DNA of 14,493 bases from DATKWV01 sp035529405 (GTDB lineage: Bacteria > Planctomycetota > Phycisphaerae > Sedimentisphaerales > Anaerobacaceae). The stretch lies in assembly GCA_035529405.1 (NCBI GenBank), contig DATKWV010000010.1:1-14493 (forward strand). Direction: 5' to 3'. The position numbers and the translations under genes are program-made. A model generated the notes under the pieces. The model ran no database searches. It saw only the letters and a program-made list of their open reading frames with translations, and was not told where the DNA came from. Numbering within the stretch: position 1 is the first letter of the stretch; each line of letters begins with the position of its first letter. Positions 1 through 6,140 of this stretch are shown piece after piece.

Positions 1-1
1 T

Positions 2-1537
2 GACCCTGCAGCTTCGGAACTTGAGAACGCCTATAGACAGGAAACCGGCCAGATGGATTCGGTGGGAATGTACCGCTTCTGGAGGGACAAAAGCAAGGTC
101 GATATGAGCAGGGACGAGGTCCTGGGGCTGTACCGCGAAGCGATGGAAAACGATATCCCCGTGTTGTCTATCGAGGATGGCTTCGGGGAAATGGACCACG
201 CCGGCTGGAAGCTCCTTATGCAGGGAGACAAGCAAAGGAACATCGAAGGTCTGGCAGACAAAATATTCATTATTGGTGACGACTTAGTAACCACCAAGGA
301 CGAAACTATAGAAAAGTGCGCCCGCAACGGCGAAATAAACGCCACCCTTATAAAGGCCAACCAGATAGGGACCCTGTCGGAGACGGTTCTTGCGATGCTG
401 ACCAGCCTGGCTTATGGTGCCGAACTGGTTGTATCTCATCGTTCCAAATCTCCCAATGACCCGTTCGAGGCGGAAATTGCAACGGCAATGAACGCCCTCG
501 GTATGAAGGCCGGCGGCGGAGCCAATACCGAAAGGCTGCAGAAATACGGCAGGGTAATGGAGATAATCGCTCTTGCCAGGGCTGGCCGCAAACAGATAAC
601 CGCCGAAAGAAAGCAGGAAATCGAAAACAATCTCAAAGACCTGATTTTCACGCTGACCGGCAGCAAAGACATAGAGCTTGCACCTGGCGCTGCCGAGCAA
701 GACATCGCGAGTTTGCTGATTCGAATGCTGGCCATCGAGGCGGTCAGCGGAACAGAAGAAGCCACCAACGCGGGTATTCCTTCAGCGGCGGCGACCCTGT
801 TTCTGGGTAAAACAGGCGTTATTCGCTTCAAGGGTTCGACACCGCTGGGCACAAGCGCCGGGGTTGACGAAGCAATCCATTACGTGGACAGCATTATCCG
901 CCGCAGCCAGCTTACACAAAAGTACCCGGATTTATTCAAGGACGCCGGCGACGGAACATACCGATTCAACAGCGGTGTGGAGTTTGCAGCCGTTAAGGCC
1001 AAGAACGACGATGAGCTTCTGAGTCTATGGAAGCGGGCCAGGCGTTATGAAGGCAAGGGCTGTATGGAGGCGGTAAAGCACATCGAGACAGTGCTGGCCA
1101 AGGCCTTCGTAGGCAAAAACCTCTCGCAGCTTGGCAGTCTGCTCGATGCCGACAGGCAGCTGCTTGGCCTGGAATACGAGCAGGCCGTAGCAGCCGGTGT
1201 AGTTGGTGCCAACGCCTCAGCCGAAGAAAAAATACGTATAATGCAAAGAAAAGGCATGCTGGGTATGAACGCTATATTGTCCTTGTCTCTGGCACTGGGC
1301 AGGGCCATTGCCGCCACGGACGGCAAGGAACTGTGGCAGCTTATTCGCGAAATGGCTGCAGAGACAATGGCAAAATTCGTTGTTGCCAATTCCAGCGGAA
1401 AGGACCTGGCTGCGGTGCAGGCTATGGATTTTGACGAATTGAAAAAGCAATTCAGAGAAACCTCCAAACGGGCAATTGACGAAAAGAAAAACATTTACCA
1501 GCTGCTCCGCCAGCAGCTTGTCGTATATCCGGTATAG
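2..1537 (+). CDS. eno: Enolase (5' end outside window) with an extra enolase-N-like C-terminal domain
   Basis: Enolase converts 2-phosphoglycerate to phosphoenolpyruvate in cytoplasmic glycolysis. The frame is open from base 2, so the start lies upstream; an internal ATG at 53 falls inside the conserved barrel and is not the start. Catalytic-domain landmarks are all visible: the DPAASE metal-ligand region (2-19), SIEDGF with its Glu (173-175), the GDDL Asp pair (278-283), the LIKANQIG lysine (353-355), VVSHRS (about 428-445) and a second lysine in KAGGG (506-508). The barrel ends near base 530-560, where a normal enolase stops, but the frame continues for over 300 codons. That extension resembles the enolase N-terminal domain: PLGTSAG.DEA (842-862 onward) matches the usual PSGASTG.EA loop, RYEGKG...AV (from 1043) matches RYLGKG..KAV, and GMLGMNAILSLSLALGRA (from 1253) matches KLGANAILGVSLA.A. 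A 60-residue insertion splits it. Whether a normal N-domain also exists upstream cannot be seen. Confidence 0.9.
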   Translation, partial: DPAASELENAYRQETGQMDSVGMYRFWRDKSKVDMSRDEVLGLYREAMENDIPVLSIEDGFGEMDHAGWKLLMQGDKQRNIEGLADKIFIIGDDLVTTKDETIEKCARNGEINATLIKANQIGTLSETVLAMLTSLAYGAELVVSHRSKSPNDPFEAEIATAMNALGMKAGGGANTERLQKYGRVMEIIALARAGRKQITAERKQEIENNLKDLIFTLTGSKDIELAPGAAEQDIASLLIRMLAIEAVSGTEEATNAGIPSAAATLFLGKTGVIRFKGSTPLGTSAGVDEAIHYVDSIIRRSQLTQKYPDLFKDAGDGTYRFNSGVEFAAVKAKNDDELLSLWKRARRYEGKGCMEAVKHIETVLAKAFVGKNLSQLGSLLDADRQLLGLEYEQAVAAGVVGANASAEEKIRIMQRKGMLGMNAILSLSLALGRAIAATDGKELWQLIREMAAETMAKFVVANSSGKDLAAVQAMDFDELKKQFRETSKRAIDEKKNIYQLLRQQLVVYPV

Positions 1538-1570
1538 AAAAACAGCTTATTTTTAAGTGACAGGATATGA

Positions 1571-1576
1571 AAGGTG
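1571..1576 (+). promoter_or_regulatory. Ribosome binding site choosing the 1584 start
   Basis: AAGGTG lies 7 bases before the ATG at 1584. The alternative in-frame GTG at 1557 has no purine-rich motif ahead of it, so 1584 is the better start. Confidence 0.45.
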
Positions 1577-1583
1577 CAAAGCT

Positions 1584-4055
1584 ATGGATTTCGGGCACGA
1601 AAAAAGCGGCAGGTTCGGAATTGTTGAAGTAAAAACCGACAAACTGCTGTTTTTTGTTATAGTTGTTTTTTGCGGGCTTGTTTCAGTGCAAAACCCGGCA
1701 TCGGGCGATACGCCGGCCTGGCCTTTATTTGCACCCATACCTTTTGAATACAAAGTCATAGATGACGCCTGTTTTGGCCACAGACAGGTCGGTGATATCG
1801 ACGGGGACGGTTTCAACGATATAGTGGCGATTAATGAAACCGAAAGCCACGGGGTGGTTTTGAAAAAGCAAATCCCCGATAAGCTCGTCTGGTATGAATA
1901 TCCCCGCTGGGAAAAGCATACTATATGCGAAATCGCCGCCTTAAGCGACTATCCCGGCTACAGTGCCTGTGATATGGAAATTGCCGATATCGACGGTGAC
2001 GGTGATTTGGACGTTATTGGCCGGCTTGCCGCTGCCGGCGGCGAAGAAGGAATGAATTGCTGGTTCGAGAATCCACGGCCCCAAAGAAAGCCCGGCAAGG
2101 CTGCCTGGAAACGTCACGACATAGGAAAAACCGAATACGTCAAGGAAATAGAAACCGCTGATTTTGACCGGGACGGCAGGCTCGATGTTGTTACCCGCAC
2201 CATGAAGATGCTGTATGTGTGGCTTCAAAAGAATGCCGATACCTGGCACAAAATCACTATACCCGCACCTGGTAAGGAAGGCACCACCGTAGGGGACATC
2301 GACAGGGACGGCGACCCTGATATAATGCTTGCAGGCTACTGGGTGGAAACTCCCGAAGATGCACTAAACGGTATATGGAAAGAACACAACATCGACCGCA
2401 AATGGTACACACAGAAATGGCACGGCAAGGGAAACTGGAGGGACAACTGCTCGAAGGTATTACTCGAAGATATGAACGGTGACGGCTGCCTTGACCTTAT
2501 TATCTGCAGTACCGAGATGTACGGATACCCCATTTCGTGGTACCAGGCCCCAGCCGACCCCAGGCAAGACACCTGGGCTGAACATATAATAGGGCAGATG
2601 GACTGGTGTCACAACCTCGCTGTGGCGGATATGGACAACGACGGCGATATAGACGTGGTGGGCGCCGAAATGCCAAGATACAGTGCCTTGTCGCCGGTTA
2701 TAGTTTTTGTCAATAACGGCGACAGCCTTACCTGGAAGCCGCAGGTCATTGCCAACACCGGAAACTACAGCCTGCAAATCGGCGATATAGGCAACGACGG
2801 TGACATCGACATCATTGGTCTGCGCCGTTATAACCTGCCGCCTATCGAGCTGTGGGAGAATAAAACCAGCGATAATAAACTTGCCCTGGACAAATGGACT
2901 TATATAGAAGTTGACAACAAGCGCGGCAAATGGGGCGATTTCGACGAACCGAAATGGATGAAATACTTCGGCCTGGCTATGGCCGACTTAAACCACGACG
3001 GTTATAAGGACATAGCGTCCGGAAGATACGTTTACCATAATCCCGGCAGGGACATGACAGCACCGTGGGTTCGCGTTGATTTAGGCTTCAATGTTGACGC
3101 TATGGTCGTTGTCGATGTGGATAACGACGAGTTTGGCGATGTAATAGGCCAGGCACTTCCGGATGTATATTGGCTCGAAGCCCAGGACAGGGCTGGTAAT
3201 TCGTGGAAAGCTGTGAAAATAGGCGAGCTTCCCAAAACCGACCACGTCAATACCCAGGATTACGGCCTGGCCCAGATTATCGCCGGTGGAAAACCGGAGG
3301 TATTGATGGGCGCACGTGACGGTATTTATTGCTTTGAAATTCCCGCGCAGCCGGCTTTGGGGAACTGGCCCTGTGTGCGTATAATCGAAGACGGCGGCGG
3401 GTACAGTACCGCAGATATAGATGGTGACGGTCAAATTGACATAGCCGGCTCGTTCGGCGACGGCGGCACGAAAGTGGCCTGGTGGAAGAACCCCGGCGAC
3501 AAAAGCGGTAACTGGAAAAGGTACGAAGTGGGAACAACCAAATTCCTGGCTGACCGGCGTGTCCTGGCGGACATTAACGGAGACGGCCGCCTGGATATCG
3601 TCGTTACCGAGGAAAGGTACCCCGGCCCAGACCCCGATGCCAGCCTGTACTGGTTTCAGCAGCCGGCTGAACCAACCAGCGGAAACTGGATACGCCATAC
3701 TGTGGTCACCCAGTACTCTCTGAACAATCTTGATGTGGCTGATATAGACAAAGACGGGGACATAGATATTATTGTTTGTGAGCATAAGGGGCCCAAAGAA
3801 AAACTGCAGGTCTGGGGAAACAATGGTAAAGGCAAATTCACAGCCCATACAATCGACCGCGGCAGAGAAAGCCACCTCGGTGCGCAATTGGCTGATATGG
3901 ACGGCGACGGGGACCTGGATATAGTGTCCATAGCCTGGGATGACTACAGGTTTGTGCATTTGTGGCGAAATGACGCCCAGGCCCGCGCAGCCGGCGAACA
4001 GGGCTGGGCAGAAGCCTGGGGCGACTACCAGTTTATGCGGGATTTGAGAAAGTAA
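1584..4055 (+). CDS. Secreted FG-GAP/VCBS repeat protein, two predicted seven-bladed propellers
   Basis: A signal-peptide-like segment (LLFFVIVVFCGLVSV, about 1644-1690) follows a charged N-region, so the protein is probably exported. The rest is FG-GAP/VCBS repeats, each with a DxDxDG calcium-loop motif followed by a (D/N)(I/V/L) strand. Seven occur in the first half, starting near bases 1791, 1985, 2158, 2291, 2464, 2622 and 2778. Seven more fall in the second half near 2979, 3111, 3266 (degenerate, AQIIAGGKPEV), 3410, 3568, 3735 and 3891. Seven repeats per half is what alpha-integrin-type propellers have, so I infer two tandem propellers. The second half, from LDKWTY (2886) to LWRNDA (3977), is closely similar to the whole mature protein of the 12430-13650 gene. 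No enzyme motif is visible; such proteins usually sit on the cell surface or bind polysaccharide or protein. GTG 1557 is an alternative start. The gene follows the enolase gene by 46 bases and may share its transcript. Confidence 0.88.
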   Translation: MDFGHEKSGRFGIVEVKTDKLLFFVIVVFCGLVSVQNPASGDTPAWPLFAPIPFEYKVIDDACFGHRQVGDIDGDGFNDIVAINETESHGVVLKKQIPDKLVWYEYPRWEKHTICEIAALSDYPGYSACDMEIADIDGDGDLDVIGRLAAAGGEEGMNCWFENPRPQRKPGKAAWKRHDIGKTEYVKEIETADFDRDGRLDVVTRTMKMLYVWLQKNADTWHKITIPAPGKEGTTVGDIDRDGDPDIMLAGYWVETPEDALNGIWKEHNIDRKWYTQKWHGKGNWRDNCSKVLLEDMNGDGCLDLIICSTEMYGYPISWYQAPADPRQDTWAEHIIGQMDWCHNLAVADMDNDGDIDVVGAEMPRYSALSPVIVFVNNGDSLTWKPQVIANTGNYSLQIGDIGNDGDIDIIGLRRYNLPPIELWENKTSDNKLALDKWTYIEVDNKRGKWGDFDEPKWMKYFGLAMADLNHDGYKDIASGRYVYHNPGRDMTAPWVRVDLGFNVDAMVVVDVDNDEFGDVIGQALPDVYWLEAQDRAGNSWKAVKIGELPKTDHVNTQDYGLAQIIAGGKPEVLMGARDGIYCFEIPAQPALGNWPCVRIIEDGGGYSTADIDGDGQIDIAGSFGDGGTKVAWWKNPGDKSGNWKRYEVGTTKFLADRRVLADINGDGRLDIVVTEERYPGPDPDASLYWFQQPAEPTSGNWIRHTVVTQYSLNNLDVADIDKDGDIDIIVCEHKGPKEKLQVWGNNGKGKFTAHTIDRGRESHLGAQLADMDGDGDLDIVSIAWDDYRFVHLWRNDAQARAAGEQGWAEAWGDYQFMRDLRK
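2886..3977 (+). repeat. Propeller module, copy 1 of an inverted paralogous pair
   Basis: Protein and DNA similarity to 12448-13551, which lies on the opposite strand. The stretches around LDKWTYIEVD, RGKWGDF.EPK, ALPDVYWL.AQD and SHLGAQ are nearly identical in protein. The two copies differ at many third codon positions, so this is old divergence and not a recent exact repeat. Confidence 0.8.
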
Positions 4056-4091
4056 GACTACGCCAAAACCAGGGTCACTGACATGTAAGGT

Positions 4092-4133
4092 GCCGATAGA
4101 GCCGGGCCGCCTTAAACAGCCGTTTTTATCGGC
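4092..4133 (+). other. Inverted repeat after the propeller gene
   Basis: GCCGATA (4092-4098) can pair with TATCGGC (4127-4133) around a 28-base loop. A run of five T lies at the start of the 3' arm, not after it, so this is not a standard intrinsic terminator. Confidence 0.25.
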
Positions 4134-4158
4134 CAATTCAATACAAAGGATTGTTAAA

Positions 4159-4185
4159 GCGCCGGGTTTTTTGTTTAACCGGCGC
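4159..4185 (+). terminator. GC-rich hairpin between the propeller gene and the STAS gene
   Basis: GCGCCGG (4159-4165) pairs with CCGGCGC (4179-4185), and the stem extends inward by TT/AA past one bulged G. The loop is T-rich. No T-run follows the stem, so a role in termination is a guess; it could be an mRNA-end stabiliser or a structured leader for the STAS gene. Confidence 0.35.
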
Positions 4186-4252
4186 CGAGCTTGTGCCGAT
4201 ACTATCAGTTGAAATCCGTCAATAGCGGCATAAAGTGGAAAAGGAGCAATAA

Positions 4253-4588
4253 ATGGGGATCCAAAACTGGTCGGAAGATATTATTGTTGTGGACCTGCCC
4301 GGTGAACCGCAGATGGGCGAGGAGCTGAAGAACGTGATTGAAGCAGTGTGCCAGAGAGGCGATTGTGACGCGGTAATAGATTTTTCGGGCGTTGATATTG
4401 TAACTTCTTCGAGCCTGGCCAGGCTTCTGAAATTGCGGAAGCTGCTGACCGATTGCGGTCATAAGCTTATTTTCTGCAATGTCGCGCCCGCAACCAGAGG
4501 CATTTTTATTGTGACCGGTCTTGAGGGAGTATTCGACCTTGTTGACGACAAGTTCGTCGCACTGGCGGGTCTGCAAATGGTAAAGTAG
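4253..4588 (+). CDS. STAS-domain protein, anti-sigma-factor-antagonist-like
   Basis: At 111 residues this is a single STAS domain of SpoIIAA/RsbV type. These proteins are cytoplasmic switches that release a partner, classically a sigma factor held by an anti-sigma kinase, depending on phosphorylation of one serine. Seen here: the strand and loop AVIDFSGVDIVTSSSLARLLKL (residues 40-61), matching the family's VLDLSGVxFxDSSGLxxLL. Residues 52-54 are all Ser, and Ser53 falls at the usual phosphorylation position. The common D before the serines is Thr51 and the common G after them is Ser54. Later KLIFCNVAPATRGIFIVTGLEGVFDLVDD matches the LxxxNVxPxVxxVLxxTGLDxLFxIxxD core. AAGGAG (4241-4246) sits 6 bases before the ATG, a strong start. 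No kinase, phosphatase or sigma factor is present in the window, so its partner is unknown. Confidence 0.9.
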   Translation: MGIQNWSEDIIVVDLPGEPQMGEELKNVIEAVCQRGDCDAVIDFSGVDIVTSSSLARLLKLRKLLTDCGHKLIFCNVAPATRGIFIVTGLEGVFDLVDDKFVALAGLQMVK

Positions 4589-4609
4589 CTGTTAAGGTCC
4601 AGCCGGCCC

Positions 4610-4639
4610 TTGACATGCGGTTTGCCTTTCTCGTATAAT
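4610..4639 (+). promoter_or_regulatory. Consensus sigma70-type promoter upstream of rnc
   Basis: TTGACA (4610-4615) and TATAAT (4634-4639), both full consensus matches, are separated by 18 bases. Transcription would start near 4646, leaving a leader of about 89 bases before the rnc ATG at 4735. Confidence 0.7.
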
Positions 4640-4670
4640 TTGTGTTGTAATGCTGAGCCGGTTACCAAGA

Positions 4671-4691
4671 CCGCTGACAACAGCGGCTTTT
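4671..4691 (+). terminator. Terminator-like hairpin in the rnc leader
   Basis: CCGCTG (4671-4676) and CAGCGG (4681-4686) form a perfect 6-bp GC-rich stem closed by ACAA, followed by CTTTT. With a mismatch it can extend by pairing AAG with TTT. It lies about 25 bases after the inferred transcription start and 44 bases before the rnc start codon. It could end transcripts coming from the STAS gene, attenuate rnc, or be an RNase III target in its own mRNA. Confidence 0.45.
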
Positions 4692-4734
4692 GTAATCTGC
4701 TCGCAGTTGCACGGCAAAAACAGGGTATTTTGTA

Positions 4735-5445
4735 ATGAATGAGCAGATTCTGCAGCAAATTGAGCAGGTCATAGGCTATCACTTTTCCAATCACAGGTTA
4801 CTGTCGCAGGCGTTCACTCACTCTTCGGCCACCGACAACCGCCTTCACAGCAACGAGCGCCTCGAGTTTTTCGGCGATGCCATCCTGGATGTAGTGATTT
4901 GCCAGGCGCTTTTTGAGCGGTTCGACAGTTATCTCGAAGGAGATTTGACAAAAATAAAAAGCATGCTTGTATCACGCAAGACATGCGCATCGATAATCAA
5001 GAAGGTCTCGCTGCAGAAATTCCTGAAGGTAGGCAAAGGTTTTACCGACAACAGGGCGCTGTCGGGTTCTCTGGCAGCGGGCTTGTTCGAGGCGCTGGTT
5101 GCCGCCATTTACATCGACGGCGGCCTCGAAGCGGCGCGCGGCTTTGTCTTGAAAAACTTGGCTGTGCTCATTGACAAGGCAAACGCTCAGCAGGCCCATG
5201 ACAATTTCAAGTCGGTTTTGCAGCAGTACGCACAGCAGCATTTTAATATCACACCTGTCTATCAGCTGCTCGATGAAAAAGGGCCCGACCACGACAAGTG
5301 CTTCGAATCCGAAGTGATAATCGCCGGCCGGCATTTTCCAAGCGCCTGGGCGACAACAAAAAAACAGGCCGAGCAGAAAGCGGCTTTCAACTCGCTTGTC
5401 GAATTAGGCTTGCTCGAAAACGTTCCGGCAGCCGCGGGCGATTAA
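4735..5445 (+). CDS. rnc: Ribonuclease III
   Basis: RNase III cuts double-stranded RNA, in rRNA processing and mRNA decay. The protein is 236 residues, a normal length. The signature NERLEFFGDAILD is at residues 40-52, with Glu44 and Asp48 at active-site positions. The second motif reads AAGLFEALVAAIYIDGG (114-130): Glu119 is present, but the residue three before it, usually the metal-binding Asp of the DxxE motif, is Gly116. The C-terminal double-stranded-RNA-binding domain covers about residues 157-228, with DNFKSVLQQYAQ, GPDHDKCFE and the KKQAEQKAA helix. AGGG (4722-4725) is 9 bases before the ATG. Its own consensus promoter lies upstream. The gene faces the minus-strand operon, 26 bases away. 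The identity is firm; full catalytic activity is less certain because of Gly116. Confidence 0.96.
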   Translation: MNEQILQQIEQVIGYHFSNHRLLSQAFTHSSATDNRLHSNERLEFFGDAILDVVICQALFERFDSYLEGDLTKIKSMLVSRKTCASIIKKVSLQKFLKVGKGFTDNRALSGSLAAGLFEALVAAIYIDGGLEAARGFVLKNLAVLIDKANAQQAHDNFKSVLQQYAQQHFNITPVYQLLDEKGPDHDKCFESEVIIAGRHFPSAWATTKKQAEQKAAFNSLVELGLLENVPAAAGD

Positions 5446-5471
5446 CGAAGTACCCGGCGGCAAAACGGCTG
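5429..5471. terminator. Possible shared terminator region between converging genes
   Basis: CAGCCG (5429-5434) can pair with CGGCTG (5466-5471), enclosing further pairing between GCCGCGGG and CCCGGCGGC. It spans the rnc stop codon and the end of the facing operon. No T-run follows on either strand, so support is weak. Confidence 0.25.
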
Positions 5472-5723
5472 TCATTCCGTCACTACCCACGTAACAGCGA
5501 ACAGCACCACAGCTACTACCGCAAGGAAAACCACGATGGAACCGAACAGTATCACCGATTCTTTCAGCAAGGCCGACCATTTTATGCTCGGCAGTTTCGT
5601 GGCTTTATAAACAACCGCTATAGACATTGCCAGCGGCAGCAGCCAGAACATCGACTCCGGATTTACGCTGATATTCTCAGGCGCTGTAAACAGTGCGGTT
5701 ATAAAAAACCAGTGTTCGCTCAT
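5472..5723 (-). CDS. Small membrane protein, function unknown
   Basis: An 83-residue protein with two likely membrane helices, about residues 25-41 and 57-79, joined by a short polar loop (YKATKLPSIKWSALLKES). The N-terminal part (MSEHWFFITALFTAPENIS) is amphipathic. I do not recognise a family. Its start lies 4 bases after the stop of the 5728-6132 gene, and no strong ribosome binding site is visible, so it is probably translated by coupling with that gene. It is the last gene of a three-gene minus-strand operon. The tight spacing and the clean hydrophobic pattern support a real gene. Confidence 0.72.
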   Translation of the reverse strand: MSEHWFFITALFTAPENISVNPESMFWLLPLAMSIAVVYKATKLPSIKWSALLKESVILFGSIVVFLAVVAVVLFAVTWVVTE

Positions 5724-5727
5724 TGGG

Positions 5728-6132
5728 TTATTCCGTTATTTGCAGGTTTCGAGTGTGACACAGGTACACGGCGTTGACTATACACAGCAGATTCAACAGG
5801 CCGGCCGTGCTGGTATAAATCTGGCCGATTTCGTTCGGCCTGCTGTACACCGGGAAACCGCCTCCGGCCGTAATATAACCCAGTATCGCCACAACGGGGC
5901 TGGTCATAATCTGCGCCGCATACACGTACCATGCAGTAGCGCCGACCGTGTCTATAACACCGATTGACCCCACGTACAAGCCCACACAGAACGTCAACAC
6001 TATCGTCGAGAATACTATAAGTGAACGTTTCGTTTCTTTCAGAATAAAGTATCCGCCGCCCGGAACAAGCCAGCTTGCAAGTCCCACCGTCAATAAAACA
6101 AGCAGTCGATTTTCCCTGGCGATACGTAACAT
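5728..6132 (-). CDS. Four-helix membrane protein, function unknown
   Basis: At 134 residues it has about four membrane helices: residues 9-30, 36-58, 66-88 and 106-125. The first holds ASWLVPGGGYFIL, and the start of the second has KETKRSLI. A Pro-Gly-Gly turn followed by a basic loop is reminiscent of small planctomycete membrane families such as DUF6677, but I cannot confirm that assignment. It starts 8 bases after the stop of the SurA/PpiD-like gene and ends 4 bases before the next gene, so it is the middle gene of the operon. No strong ribosome binding site is seen before the ATG. Confidence 0.75.
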   Translation of the reverse strand: MLRIARENRLLVLLTVGLASWLVPGGGYFILKETKRSLIVFSTIVLTFCVGLYVGSIGVIDTVGATAWYVYAAQIMTSPVVAILGYITAGGGFPVYSRPNEIGQIYTSTAGLLNLLCIVNAVYLCHTRNLQITE

Positions 6133-6140
6133 TACTGTGT

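Noticed and set aside
53..55. ATG at 53 as the enolase start
   Set aside because: The frame is open upstream, and the conserved DPAASE metal-ligand region lies before it.
1557..1559. GTG start for the long propeller protein
   Set aside because: No ribosome binding site precedes it; ATG 1584 has AAGGTG at a good spacing.
3081..4136. Long open frame on the minus strand opposite the propeller gene
   Set aside because: It is an antisense shadow of the repeat coding sequence; it has no ribosome binding site, and the plus-strand frame has clear conserved motifs.
4215..4236. TTGAAA-like -35 and TAAAGT-like -10 ahead of the STAS gene
   Set aside because: A transcript from there would start at about the ribosome binding site and lose it, and the -10 match is poor.
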